A DNA stretch of 64,000 bases from Pseudolabrys taiwanensis (GTDB taxonomy: Bacteria; Pseudomonadota; Alphaproteobacteria; Rhizobiales; Xanthobacteraceae): NCBI RefSeq assembly GCF_003367395.1, contig NZ_CP031417.1:4737501-4801500 (forward strand), read 5' to 3'. This document shows, piece after piece, positions 8,990-17,757 of the stretch (position 1 is the first letter of the stretch; each line of letters begins with the position of its first letter). Position numbers and translations under genes: made by a program. The notes under the pieces were generated by a model, which ran no database searches, had not been told where the DNA came from, and was given only the letters and a program-made list of their open reading frames with translations.

Positions 8990-10684
8990 ATGCCCGCCTC
9001 GCAGCATCAGAATCCGAAGTCCGATATTGAAATCTCGCAGGCCGCCACCAAGCGGCGCATCCTCGACATCGCCAAGGAAAAGCTCGGCATCGCCGCCGAG
9101 AACCTCGACCCTTATGGCCACTACAAGGCCAAGGTGTCGATGGACTATGTGAAGTCCCTCGCCGGCAAGCCGAACGGCAAGCTGATCCTGGTCACCGCCA
9201 TCTCGCCGACGCCGGCGGGTGAGGGCAAGACTACGACCACGGTCGGCCTCACCGACGCGCTCAACTACATCGGCAAGAAGGCGATGCTCTGCCTGCGCGA
9301 GCCCTCGCTCGGCCCGTCCTTCGGCGTCAAGGGTGGCGCGGCCGGCGGTGGCTACGCCCAGGTGATCCCGATGGAGGACATCAACCTCCACTTCACCGGC
9401 GACTTCCACGCCATCACCTCGGCGCATAACCTGCTCTCGGCGCTGATCGACAACCACATCTACTGGGGCAACAGCCTCGGCATCGACAGCCGCCGCGTCG
9501 CCTGGCGTCGTGTCATGGACATGAACGACCGCGCGCTGCGCGAGATCGTCTGCTCGCTCGGCGGCGTCGCCAACGGTTATCCGCGCGAAGCCGGCTTCGA
9601 CATCACCGTGGCGTCGGAAGTGATGGCGATCTTCTGCCTCGCCAAGGACCTCGAGGACCTCAAGGAGCGCCTCGGCAATATCATCATCGCCTACACCCGT
9701 GAGCGTAAGCCGATCCGCGCGCGCGATCTCAACGCGCACGGCGCCATGGCGGCGCTGCTCAAGGACGCGATCGCGCCGAACCTGGTGCAGACGCTGGAAG
9801 GCACGCCCGCCTTCATCCACGGCGGTCCCTTCGCCAATATCGCGCACGGCTGCAACTCGGTGTCGGCGACCACCACCGCGCTCAAGCTGGCCGACTACGT
9901 GGTGACCGAAGCGGGCTTCGGCGCCGATCTCGGCGCCGAGAAGTTCATCGACATCAAGTGCCGCAAGGCCGGCCTGAAGCCCGATTGCGTGGTCATCGTC
10001 GCGACCATCCGCGCGCTGAAGATGCACGGCGGCGTCAAGAAAGAGGACCTCAAGAAGGAGGACCTCAAGGCGCTCGAAGCCGGCATGAGCAACCTGCAGC
10101 GCCATGTCGAAAACGTGAAGAAGTTTGGCCTGCCGGCGGTGGTCTCGATCAATCGCTTCTCCGCCGATACCGACGCCGAGATCGCGCTGGTCAAGGAGAA
10201 GTGCAAGGCGCTCGGCGTCGAGGCGATCATGGCCGATCACTGGGCGATGGGCGGTGAGGGCGCGGCCGACGTCGCCAAGGCCGTGGTGAAGATCATCGAC
10301 TCCGGCAAGGCGGATCTGAAGCTGCTCTATCCCGACGACATGCCGCTGTTCGAGAAGGTGCGCACGATCGCCAAGGAGATCTATCGCGCCGACGATGCGA
10401 CCGCCGACAAGTCGGTGAAGGATCAGCTCAAGCAGTGGGAAGAGATGGGGTTCGGCAAACTGCCGGTCTGCATCGCCAAGACGCAGTACTCGTTCTCGAC
10501 CAATCCGGACGCCAAGGGCGCGCCGACCGGCTTCTCGATCCCGGTGCGTGAGGTGCGCCTCTCTGCCGGTGCCGAGTTCGTCGTTGCGATCTGCGGTGAG
10601 ATCATGACCATGCCGGGCCTGCCGAAGGTGCCGTCGGCCGACGCCATCGACGTCAAGGACGGAAAGATCGTCGGTCTGTTCTAG
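8990..10684 (+). CDS. fhs: formate-tetrahydrofolate ligase
   Basis: ATP-dependent formation of 10-formyl-THF from formate and THF, reversible in the cell; 564 aa, close to the normal 555-560. The N-terminal P-loop [17 protein letters not shown] (about residues 71-87) and the [18 protein letters not shown] block are diagnostic, as is the folate-site stretch [15 protein letters not shown]. The frame is open 30 codons upstream into a repeat, so the ATG at 8990 (MPASQHQ...) is taken as start; its ribosome site is weak. It is the last gene of the oxalate-to-C1 cluster, feeding formate carbon into serine and purine synthesis or, in reverse, yielding ATP. Confidence 0.94.
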   Translation: MPASQHQNPKSDIEISQAATKRRILDIAKEKLGIAAENLDPYGHYKAKVSMDYVKSLAGKPNGKLILVTAISPTPAGEGKTTTTVGLTDALNYIGKKAMLCLREPSLGPSFGVKGGAAGGGYAQVIPMEDINLHFTGDFHAITSAHNLLSALIDNHIYWGNSLGIDSRRVAWRRVMDMNDRALREIVCSLGGVANGYPREAGFDITVASEVMAIFCLAKDLEDLKERLGNIIIAYTRERKPIRARDLNAHGAMAALLKDAIAPNLVQTLEGTPAFIHGGPFANIAHGCNSVSATTTALKLADYVVTEAGFGADLGAEKFIDIKCRKAGLKPDCVVIVATIRALKMHGGVKKEDLKKEDLKALEAGMSNLQRHVENVKKFGLPAVVSINRFSADTDAEIALVKEKCKALGVEAIMADHWAMGGEGAADVAKAVVKIIDSGKADLKLLYPDDMPLFEKVRTIAKEIYRADDATADKSVKDQLKQWEEMGFGKLPVCIAKTQYSFSTNPDAKGAPTGFSIPVREVRLSAGAEFVVAICGEIMTMPGLPKVPSADAIDVKDGKIVGLF

Positions 10685-10771
10685 ACCCGGCTTTGCACGG
10701 GAGCCCGCACCAGAGCGGGCTTACCGCAAACAATGTCCGCTCATTCCCGAGCGCGACCGGACAAAAAAGGA

Positions 10772-10803
10772 GGGCCCGCTGCAAGCAGCGGGCCCTTTTT
10801 TTT
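10772..10803 (+). terminator. rho-independent terminator after fhs
   Basis: A perfect 11-bp GC stem (GGGCCCGCTGC at 10772-10782 with GCAGCGGGCCC at 10785-10795) is followed by eight Ts (10796-10803). It ends the oxc-frc-formyltransferase-fhs transcription unit. Confidence 0.92.
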
Positions 10804-10850
10804 GGCGGCGGTCTATCGCCTCGCTCAAGGAGCGGCGTCGCTACTGACCC

Positions 10851-11732
10851 TTAGTTGACGACCAGCGATGCGTGCTGGCTCTGGCCCTCCGAGAAGCCTC
10901 GCGCCTTCATCCAGTCATAGGCGCGGCCGAAGAGGGTCTGGTCATAGATGTCGACGTGCTTGTAGCGCACGAAAGCACGAAGCAACTCGTTCGGCTCCAG
11001 CGCGCCCTTCGCATGCGCCGCGACGTGATGTGCATATTTGTAGAAATCGGCGTTGATGAGATCGACGGCCTTGTTCTCGGCTTCGTAGTAACGACGGCGC
11101 TGATCTTCGGTGAGGTCCGGAGCGATCACTTCGCCGCCGCGATAGAACGAGGACGCGACGATGTGTGCGCCTTCCTTCAGGGCGAGGCTGATGAAGGGCT
11201 CCATCACGGTGATGGCGCGGTAGGTTCCGTTCTTCAGTCCCGCCCAGCGCGCTTGGGGCAGGCCGCCGTGGACGAGCTTGATGTGGTCGGCGCCGATGGC
11301 GCTCTCCAGCATCTGAATTGTGGTGTAGTGGGAGCCGGTGAGTTCCTGCACGACGATCGGGACATCCACCAGGTCGCGCGGCACCTGCAGCGTCTCGTCG
11401 AAGGTGACGATGGCCTGCGCCGCCACCGAGGCGCGCAATGCCGCGATATTGCCGCCGCGCTTGCCGCGCTCGAGCCGGTCGATGCTGGCCCATTCGCAGA
11501 CATTGTAGCTGTCGGCGCAGCCGCTATCGAACAGATCCTCCTTCAGACGCGACATGATCGGCCGTTCGGCGTGATCCTTTTCGCGGTCGGCGTAGGTCGC
11601 TGAAAAGCTCACATCCAGCCCGGCCTGCGCGAAAAGCCCTTCTTCGATAGCCACGATAACGGGCAGGTCGAAAACCGGATTGTTCGGAGCAACGCGAATG
11701 GCAGGCTTGTCGGTGGGGGACGATGTCATCAT
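10851..11732 (-). CDS. NMT1/THI5-like periplasmic-binding-fold protein without signal peptide
   Basis: A 293-aa protein of the type II solute-binding fold. The opening RVAPNNPVFDLPVIVAIEEGLFAQAGLDV resembles the first lobe of nitrate/sulfonate/THI5-like receptors. The second lobe contains YRAITVMEPFISLALKEG. No signal peptide or lipobox is visible: the N-terminus is MMTSSPTDKPAI. It may therefore be a cytoplasmic ligand-binding protein or enzyme rather than a classical receptor. AAGGAG lies 6 nt before the second ATG, which may be the true start. It follows a Bug-type receptor gene by 20 nt on the same strand, so the two are probably co-transcribed. Substrate unknown. Confidence 0.6.
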   Translation of the reverse strand: MMTSSPTDKPAIRVAPNNPVFDLPVIVAIEEGLFAQAGLDVSFSATYADREKDHAERPIMSRLKEDLFDSGCADSYNVCEWASIDRLERGKRGGNIAALRASVAAQAIVTFDETLQVPRDLVDVPIVVQELTGSHYTTIQMLESAIGADHIKLVHGGLPQARWAGLKNGTYRAITVMEPFISLALKEGAHIVASSFYRGGEVIAPDLTEDQRRRYYEAENKAVDLINADFYKYAHHVAAHAKGALEPNELLRAFVRYKHVDIYDQTLFGRAYDWMKARGFSEGQSQHASLVVN

Positions 11733-11752
11733 GCTCTCCTTTTTGACGAAGT

Positions 11753-12745
11753 TTAGTTCGGCTGGCTGTTGGGTGCTGTGCCGGTTCTTTTCGTGAGAGA
11801 CGCAAGCGAGACTACTTCCTTTCGGATGTATTCGGCAAACGCCTCGCGCGACATGTCGGCGGGGTCGATGGCGAGAGTTTTGAGCCGCGCCGCTACCGCT
11901 GGCTTCGCAAGCGCGGTTTGTATCGCGCGGTCGAGGCGGTTCACGATTTCCGGCGGTGTTCCGGCCGGCGCGAACAAGCCGAGCCAGAAATTATAATCGG
12001 ACGCCGCGTAACCGAGTTCGACGGAGGTCGCGACGTCGGGCAGGGCGGCGCTGCGTTGGCTGCCGCTGACCGCCAGCGGCACGAGTCTGCCGTCGCGAAT
12101 GAACGGCAATGCCGCAAGGATCGGCGATGAATAGAAATCGAGGCGGCCGGTCATCGTTTCGGTGAGGGCCTCGGGTGCCCCGCGAAACATGACATTCTGG
12201 ACCGTGAAGCCGCCGCTCGTTTGCAAGCGATCCATCCAAACCGTCATCGGGGAGCCGATCCCGATGGTGCCGAACGTCAGCGGCGCCGGCGCGGTACGCG
12301 CCTTGGCCACCAAGTCGGACAGCGCCGTGATGTTCTTGGATGGCGCAATGACCAGCACGTTGGGAACAATGCCCAGACCGGAAATCGGGACAAAGTCCTT
12401 GATCGGGTCGTATCCTGCGTTCGCGATCGTGTACGGCGCGATCGTCAGCGCCGACGAGGTCGCGAGCAGGGTGTAGCCGTCGGAGGGCGCCGTCGCCGCC
12501 GCGCGCGCCGCCAGCGCGCCACTCGCACCCACGCGGTTCTCGAAAACGAAGGTCTGCCCGAGTTCCTTACCGACCTCTTCGAGCACGATGCGGGGCACGA
12601 TGTCGACGGCGCTGCCGGGTGTCAGCGGAACAAGGACATGGATGGGTTTGTTTGGCCAATCCGCCGCATTCGCACGCGCGCCGGCGATGATCGCCGCAGC
12701 GGCAAGCGCGCTTATGAATAGCCGACTCATCCGTTGCATGCGCAT
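11753..12745 (-). CDS. Bug/TctC-family solute-binding protein
   Basis: A 330-aa receptor. The signal peptide covers about residues 1-28 (SRLFISALAAAAIIAGARANA, then ADWPNKPIHVLVPLTPG). The central and C-terminal Bug landmarks are present (LFAPAGTPPEIVNRLDRAIQ). The start at 12745 is preferred over the in-frame ATG at 12778 because GGAG is suitably spaced and the signal peptide fits. No tctA/tctB lies nearby, so like most Bug proteins it may lend its ligand to a permease encoded elsewhere or act as a sensor. Ligand unknown. Confidence 0.82.
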   Translation of the reverse strand: MRMQRMSRLFISALAAAAIIAGARANAADWPNKPIHVLVPLTPGSAVDIVPRIVLEEVGKELGQTFVFENRVGASGALAARAAATAPSDGYTLLATSSALTIAPYTIANAGYDPIKDFVPISGLGIVPNVLVIAPSKNITALSDLVAKARTAPAPLTFGTIGIGSPMTVWMDRLQTSGGFTVQNVMFRGAPEALTETMTGRLDFYSSPILAALPFIRDGRLVPLAVSGSQRSAALPDVATSVELGYAASDYNFWLGLFAPAGTPPEIVNRLDRAIQTALAKPAVAARLKTLAIDPADMSREAFAEYIRKEVVSLASLTKRTGTAPNSQPN

Positions 12746-13123
12746 TGCGATTGGCTCCGCGTCTTCAGAGAGCCGCATAATGTGGCTCGCAGTTACCGAC
12801 GCAAGGCAGGCGCGGAAGAAAAGACAAAAGCTTTGCTATGTCGGCACAAAACGTAAATGAGCGTTCGTGCGCTGCGCGATTGAAGAAACTGCATTCTCCG
12901 GTTCGTCGGCGCCCGGCCGGTCTATCGGCGCGGCGCTTCGGGTGCGGCGCACGCCCGAAGTTGCGGACAAGAGAAACGCGTCGCTGGGGATCGCTCAATT
13001 TTTAGCTAGTTTGTACCGCTACCATAGAGTGGGCCTTGGGAAGTTTGCGGTATGTGGAGGGTGTGACGTTACCGGCGGGACCGCCTGTCGGCCATTCATC
13101 CCTCATTAACCAGTGACTTCCCA
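12746..13123. other. intergenic region between divergent transcription units
   Basis: 378 nt with no supported gene. It must carry the promoters for the leftward Bug-receptor pair and the rightward DUF2336 gene. An AT-richer stretch (TCAATTTTTAGCTAGTTTGTACC, near 12995-13018) is the likeliest promoter area. No clear operator palindrome was seen. Confidence 0.5.
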
Positions 13124-14368
13124 ATGACCTTCAGTGCTCCATCTCAAGGCGCCGACACGAACGAGCCGGATCGTTCGTTGATTGACGAGCTCATCAACGC
13201 CGTCGCCACGGGCGATGCCGAGGAGCGCATGCGCATCCTTCAGCGCATCACCGATTTGTTCGCGGCGGGCTCGCGCAGCTATTCCACCGACCAGATCGCG
13301 CTGTTCGACGATGTGCTGCAGCATCTGACGGTCGACATCGAAAGCCAGGCGCGCGCCAAGCTGGCGCACCGGCTCGCAAGCATCGAAAACGCGCCGCCGA
13401 ACATGATCCGCAGACTGGCCTTCGACGACGAGATCGAGGTCGCGGGTCCCGTGCTGGTGTTCTCCGACCAACTGAACGACGACGACCTTGTCGAGAACGC
13501 CGCGACCAAAAGCCAGGAGCATCTGCTCGCGATCGCGCAGCGTCTGAAGCTGAGCGAAGCCGTTACCGACGTGCTGGTCGAACGCGGCGATAAGCGTGTC
13601 GTGCGCAAGGTCGCCGGCAACAAGGGCGCACGCTTCTCGCTCGCCGGCTATGGCAAGCTGACGACCCGCGCGTCGACGGACACCAAGCTCACGCTGACGC
13701 TTGGTAAGCGCAGCGACATTCCGCGCCAGTACTTCCTCAAGCTTCTCGAGGCTGCGTCGTCATCGGTGCGCGCCAAGCTGGAAGCGGCCAATCCGGAGCT
13801 CGCGGCGGATATCCGAGATACCATCGACAACGTCGCCACGTCCATGCAGCGCGAGGTGCGCGAGGCTTCGCAGGAGCATGCCGTTGCGGCACGCGATGCC
13901 AAGCGCCGCTTCCGCGTGCGCGGCGTCACGGAGGCGAGCGTGCATGCGCCGGCGCATGCACAGGATTTCGAGAAGACGGTGGTGGCATTGGCACGGCTCG
14001 GCCGTTTCTCGGTCGACCTCGTCGAGCGCGCTTTGCTCGACCAGGGCCAGGACATGGTGCTGTTGCTGGCCAAGGCGGCGGGCTGCACCTGGACGACGGC
14101 GCGCGAACTGCTCGTGATGTATGCCGCCGACCGCAACCTCTCGGCCGACGACCTGTCGCGGGCTTTCGACCGCTACAAGAAACTGAGCCGCGAGACCGCC
14201 CAGAACATCGTCAACTTCCACGAGCGCTATGTGAAGCCGCGCGTGGAGGCGGAGCTGGAGACGGACACCGCCGGAGCCGCGTCCCCCGCGCGCCTGGAGA
14301 TCGACGGAGACGAGGCTTCCCTGGTTCCGATCGCGGATTCCCCGCGTTTGGTGACCGTTTTGACATAG
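13124..14368 (+). CDS. DUF2336 domain-containing protein
   Basis: A 414-aa all-helical cytoplasmic protein of the alphaproteobacterial DUF2336 family, recognised from its HEAT-like helical repeats. The N-terminal half carries the LAFDDEIEVAGPVLVFSD type segment (about residues 100-118), which is typical. The middle is long charged helices with possible coiled coil (about 200-280). No enzyme motif or membrane segment is seen. Function is unknown; relatives occur in Caulobacterales and Rhizobiales. It is transcribed alone and followed 60 nt later by pyrophosphatase. Confidence 0.75.
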   Translation: MTFSAPSQGADTNEPDRSLIDELINAVATGDAEERMRILQRITDLFAAGSRSYSTDQIALFDDVLQHLTVDIESQARAKLAHRLASIENAPPNMIRRLAFDDEIEVAGPVLVFSDQLNDDDLVENAATKSQEHLLAIAQRLKLSEAVTDVLVERGDKRVVRKVAGNKGARFSLAGYGKLTTRASTDTKLTLTLGKRSDIPRQYFLKLLEAASSSVRAKLEAANPELAADIRDTIDNVATSMQREVREASQEHAVAARDAKRRFRVRGVTEASVHAPAHAQDFEKTVVALARLGRFSVDLVERALLDQGQDMVLLLAKAAGCTWTTARELLVMYAADRNLSADDLSRAFDRYKKLSRETAQNIVNFHERYVKPRVEAELETDTAGAASPARLEIDGDEASLVPIADSPRLVTVLT

Positions 14369-14427
14369 TGAAACGGAAAATGAGGTGCTAGAAGCACGCC
14401 CAGTCGTAGCTAAAAATTGGACGTGCA

Positions 14428-14970
14428 ATGGACCTGAAGCTTATTTCCATCGGCCGCAATCCGCCCAAGGACATCCACGCGGTTATCGAAATCCCGCTCG
14501 GCGGCGTGCCGGTGAAGTACGAATTCGACAAGGTGTCGGGCGCGATCTTCGTCGATCGCTTCCTGCACACCGCAATGTATTACCCGGGTAACTACGGTTT
14601 TATTCCTCATACCTTGTCGGACGACGGCGACCCCTGCGACATCATCGTGGTGAGCCAAGTGCCGGTGGTGCCGGGCGCGGTCATCCGCTGCCGGCCGGTC
14701 GGCGCGCTGCTGATGGAGGACGAGAGCGGCAAGGACGAGAAGATCCTCGCGGTGCCGGTCGACGCCCTCCATTCGTATTATACCGGGGTCGCCAACTACA
14801 GCGATTTGCCGGAAGTTCTCACCGAGCAGATTGCGCACTTCTTCCAGCACTACAAGGATCTGGAAAAGGGCAAGTGGGTGACGATCGTGAAGTGGATCGA
14901 CGCCGCGGGTGCCGAGGCCATCATCCTGGAAGGGATCGAGCGCGCCAAGGAGGCCAAGCAGCAGGCCTAG
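14428..14970 (+). CDS. ppa: inorganic pyrophosphatase (family I)
   Basis: Soluble Mg-dependent hydrolysis of pyrophosphate to phosphate; 180 aa, typical of the short bacterial family I enzymes. Visible motifs are the substrate-binding KYEFDK near residue 30, YPGNYGFIPHT, and the signature DDGDPCDIIV with its three catalytic aspartates. It supplies the pull for biosynthesis and for acyl-CoA and nucleotide reactions. It is a housekeeping gene standing alone here. Confidence 0.96.
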   Translation: MDLKLISIGRNPPKDIHAVIEIPLGGVPVKYEFDKVSGAIFVDRFLHTAMYYPGNYGFIPHTLSDDGDPCDIIVVSQVPVVPGAVIRCRPVGALLMEDESGKDEKILAVPVDALHSYYTGVANYSDLPEVLTEQIAHFFQHYKDLEKGKWVTIVKWIDAAGAEAIILEGIERAKEAKQQA

Positions 14971-14980
14971 GGATGGCGTG

Positions 14981-15688
14981 ATGGCGACCTTCGTTCTCGT
15001 GCACGGTGCTTGGAGTGGCGGCTGGTGTTACGGACGGGTCGCCGACATGCTGCGCGCCGAAGGTCATCGTGTCTTCACGCCGACACTGACCGGGCAAGGC
15101 GAGCGCTCGCACCTGCTGACGGGCGCCGTCAACCTCTCGACGCACATCGCCGATGTGGCCGGCGTCTTCGCGAACGAAGGGCTCGACGGCGCGGTGCTCG
15201 CCGGCCATTCCTATGGCGGCATGGTGATCACCGGCGTTGCCGACCGGATGCCGGAGAAGATCGCGGCGCTGGTCTATCTCGATGCGTTCCTGCCCGAGGA
15301 CGGCCAGTCGCTGTTCGACCTCAACGTGCCGGCGAACACGCAGCGCTTCATTGCCAATGCCGGTGATATCGGCGGGCTGGCGGTGCCGCCGCCGCCGGCC
15401 GCTTTTTTCAACGTCAATGCCAACGACGCCGAACGCGTCGACCGCTTGGCGACGCCGTTCCCGCTTGCGGCCATGGCGGAGCGGTTGAAGCTCACCGGCA
15501 AGCATCGGAGCATCGCCAGGCGCATTTATGTGCATGGCACCGTGCTGCCGCGTGAAAGCCCGTTCAAGCCGTTCTACGAGCGGGTCAGGAACGATCCTGC
15601 CTGGACCGTGCACGCGCTCGCTTGTGGGCACCACGTGATGCTGGATATGCCGGATAAGACGGCGGAGATCCTGAAGCAAGCCGTGTGA
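14981..15688 (+). CDS. alpha/beta hydrolase
   Basis: A 235-aa alpha/beta-hydrolase with a minimal fold. HGAWSGGWCYGRV after the first strand forms the oxyanion region, the nucleophile is S77 in AGHSYGGM, and a late histidine is in CGHHVMLDMP. The domain resembles plant-type esterase/hydroxynitrile-lyase-like proteins of the salicylate-binding SABP2 group. The start at 14981 (MATFVLVHG) is chosen because the fold begins directly there; the frame extends upstream into ppa. It lies 10 nt behind ppa and may be co-transcribed. Substrate unknown. Confidence 0.82.
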   Translation: MATFVLVHGAWSGGWCYGRVADMLRAEGHRVFTPTLTGQGERSHLLTGAVNLSTHIADVAGVFANEGLDGAVLAGHSYGGMVITGVADRMPEKIAALVYLDAFLPEDGQSLFDLNVPANTQRFIANAGDIGGLAVPPPPAAFFNVNANDAERVDRLATPFPLAAMAERLKLTGKHRSIARRIYVHGTVLPRESPFKPFYERVRNDPAWTVHALACGHHVMLDMPDKTAEILKQAV

Positions 15689-15715
15689 CCGGCTGCGAAG
15701 ATCGCGCAAAGGACG

Positions 15716-15745
15716 AACGCCGCCGCTTTCGCAAGCGGCGGCGTT
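15716..15745. terminator. bidirectional stem-loop between convergent genes
   Basis: A perfect 13-bp inverted repeat (AACGCCGCCGCTT at 15716-15728 and AAGCGGCGGCGTT at 15733-15745) with loop TCGC. It lies between the rightward hydrolase and the leftward antiporter partner gene. The T runs are short on both sides, so termination may be inefficient. Confidence 0.7.
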
Positions 15746-15762
15746 TATCTTGGACGAGGCGT

Positions 15763-15885
15763 CTACTGGAACAGCTTCATCGCGTTGATGAGCGTCTGGA
15801 TCACGCCCCAGGCCAGCGGAATGCCGACGAAGGCCCAGGCCAAAGTCAGCTTGAGGCCCATCGAGGTTTCTTGTGCTTGCTGCAT
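15763..15885 (-). CDS. small membrane partner of the oxalate/formate MFS antiporter
   Basis: A 40-residue single-span protein (MQQAQETSMGLKLTLAWAFV, continuing GIPLAWGVIQTLINAMKLFQ). It has a short polar N-terminus, one hydrophobic helix at about residues 11-35, and a lysine near the end. GGGAGGA lies 8 nt upstream of the ATG, and the gene begins 15 nt after the antiporter stop codon, so translation is clearly intended. Small proteins of this kind are known next to OFA-family oxalate/formate transporters as an MFS small subunit. Their role is not well established; stabilising or tuning the transporter is inference. Confidence 0.8.
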   Translation of the reverse strand: MQQAQETSMGLKLTLAWAFVGIPLAWGVIQTLINAMKLFQ

Positions 15886-15900
15886 TGTTATTGTCCTCCC

Positions 15901-17307
15901 TTAAGCGCCGGCCGGTTCGCTCACGGGGCCGACAGCCGTCTGCGCGCGCTGGGCTTCGTGATCGGGTTTCATGTGGAAGCGGTGGTGCACGGCCTTGATC
16001 ATGAAGTTGCAGACGAAGCCGATCACCAGCAGCGCCGCCATGATGTACATGGTAGTGTTGTAGGCTTGTGCTTTCGGCACGCCGTGCGTGACGTTGTACT
16101 CGCGGATGTAGTTGACGAGCACCGGGCCGAAGATGCCGGCCGCCGACCACGCCGTCAGCAGCAGGCCGTGGATGGCGCCGACGTAGCGCGTGCCGAACAT
16201 GTCCTTGAGATAGGCCGGCACGGTGGCGAAGCCGCCGCCGTACATCGAGATGATCACCAGGAAGCAGATCACGAACAGCGAGACGCTGCCGACCGATCCG
16301 GTGTAAGGCACCGCGCAGTAAAGGAAGAAGCCGAGCACCATGAACACGAAGTAGGTGTTGCGGCGGCCGATGTAGTCCGACGTCGAGGCCCAAAAGAAGC
16401 GGCCGCCCATGTTGAACAAGCTCATCAGGCCGACGAAGCCGGCCGCGGCAACGGGCGTGATCTGGCCGGGGAACATCTCCTGGCTCATCGCCGAGGCCTG
16501 GCCGAGCACGCCGATGCCCGCGGTGACGTTGAGACACAGCACCCACCAGATCAGCCAGAACTGCGGCGTCTTGAGCGCGTCATAGACATAGACGTCGTTC
16601 TTGGTGATCAGCTTTTGCGCCACCGTCGGGGGCGTGTAGCCTTCCGGTTTCCAGTCCGGCGCGGGCACGCGCACGATGATCGAGCCGACGATCATGAAGG
16701 CGAAATAGACGATGCCGAGCACGATGAAAGTCTCGGCGACGCCGATATGCGTGGCGGAGGAAAACTTGGCCATCAGCCACACGGATAACGGTGAGGCGAT
16801 GAAAGCGCCGCCGCCGAAGCCCATGATGGCCATGCCGGTCGCCATGCCGGGACGATCGGGGAACCATTTGATCAGCGTCGAGACCGGCGAGATGTAACCG
16901 ATGCCGAGCGCGATGCCGCCGAGGACGCCGTAGCCGAGATAGACCAGCCACAGATTATGGAGATAGACGCCGATGGCGGACACGAAGAAGCCGCCGGCCC
17001 AGCACAGCGCGGCGGTGAACATCGCCTTGCGCGGGCCGCCTTCTTCGACCCAGCGGCCGAACACGGCCGACGAAGCGCCGAGGAAGAAGATGGCGATCGA
17101 GAATATCCATCCGAGCTCGGTGAGCTTCCAATCGTCCGGAGCGGGTTGGCTGATGCCGATGAGTCTGGTCATCGGCAGGTTGAACACGCTGAAGGCATAC
17201 GCTTGGCCGATGCAAAGATGTACGCACAGCGCGGCGGGCGGCACCATCCAGCGGCTGAAGCCTGGTTTGGCAATCGTATGACTGCGATCGAGGAAAGATA
17301 GGCTCAT
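15901..17307 (-). CDS. oxlT: MFS transporter, oxalate/formate antiporter (OFA) family
   Basis: A 468-aa inner-membrane carrier with 12 expected spans. OFA-family marks are visible: PPAALCVHLCIGQAYAFSVF in span 1, the loop GRWVEEGGPRK after span 2, FPDRPGMATGMAIMGFGGGA, and MYGGGFATVPAYLKDMFG in the second half. It would bring in oxalate, in exchange for formate if it works like OxlT. The exact substrate is inferred from its neighbours: oxalyl-CoA enzymes about 10 kb away and formate dehydrogenase divergent on the far side. The C-terminus is a short polar cytoplasmic tail. A 40-aa partner gene follows directly. Confidence 0.88.
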   Translation of the reverse strand: MSLSFLDRSHTIAKPGFSRWMVPPAALCVHLCIGQAYAFSVFNLPMTRLIGISQPAPDDWKLTELGWIFSIAIFFLGASSAVFGRWVEEGGPRKAMFTAALCWAGGFFVSAIGVYLHNLWLVYLGYGVLGGIALGIGYISPVSTLIKWFPDRPGMATGMAIMGFGGGAFIASPLSVWLMAKFSSATHIGVAETFIVLGIVYFAFMIVGSIIVRVPAPDWKPEGYTPPTVAQKLITKNDVYVYDALKTPQFWLIWWVLCLNVTAGIGVLGQASAMSQEMFPGQITPVAAAGFVGLMSLFNMGGRFFWASTSDYIGRRNTYFVFMVLGFFLYCAVPYTGSVGSVSLFVICFLVIISMYGGGFATVPAYLKDMFGTRYVGAIHGLLLTAWSAAGIFGPVLVNYIREYNVTHGVPKAQAYNTTMYIMAALLVIGFVCNFMIKAVHHRFHMKPDHEAQRAQTAVGPVSEPAGA

Positions 17308-17757
17308 TGCGCGATGACTCCCCTAGGTCGTTGGCATCTTGTTTTTGTTGGTCAGCCAGGAGGATGGTCGCCCCCCACCGCTGCCGGTTGCACACTGAGG
17401 AGGCACAACATTTGAATCAATAAACGAATATCAATTGAGCAATCGCACATCCAAATGGTGCAATAGCGAGAGATTTCGCCGTGCTCAAGATTCAGATATA
17501 AAAATGTTGTTTTTGTATAGTCGCTTAAATTATATGATTTAGACTAAAGAATAAGTCTGGGGCTTGGAGCGGCGCATCTTCTGTTCCGCGGCCGCACGAC
17601 AAGATGTTCAGAAGAAAGATGCGCATCGGTCGGACGCAGTGAGGGTACTCGAGCCCGATCGTCCGGCTGGCCCTCAGTGTTGATTATCGCGTGACGGCAC
17701 CTGCGCGCCTTGGCGCGCACCGAAGCGGGAGCGCTCCGTATCGCCGCGTCGCACGCG
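17308..17757. other. AT-rich intergenic region upstream of oxlT
   Basis: 450 nt without a supported gene. Positions about 17400-17560 are strikingly AT-rich compared with the rest of the window. They include an inverted repeat AGACT-N8-AGTCT (17541-17558). A second, imperfect inverted repeat (GCGCATCTT at 17572-17580, AAGATGCGC at 17616-17624) lies nearer the LysR gene. The oxlT promoter must be in this stretch, and the repeats are candidate operators. A small RNA is possible but not supported. Confidence 0.5.

Noticed and set aside
10045..10080. Short tandem duplication ([11 protein letters not shown]) in fhs
   Set aside because: A small in-frame duplication in a surface helix; the protein is otherwise complete, so no functional claim.
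14921..16546. 541-codon minus-strand frame across the hydrolase and antiporter genes
   Set aside because: Crosses two unrelated real genes and the terminator, and has no domain.
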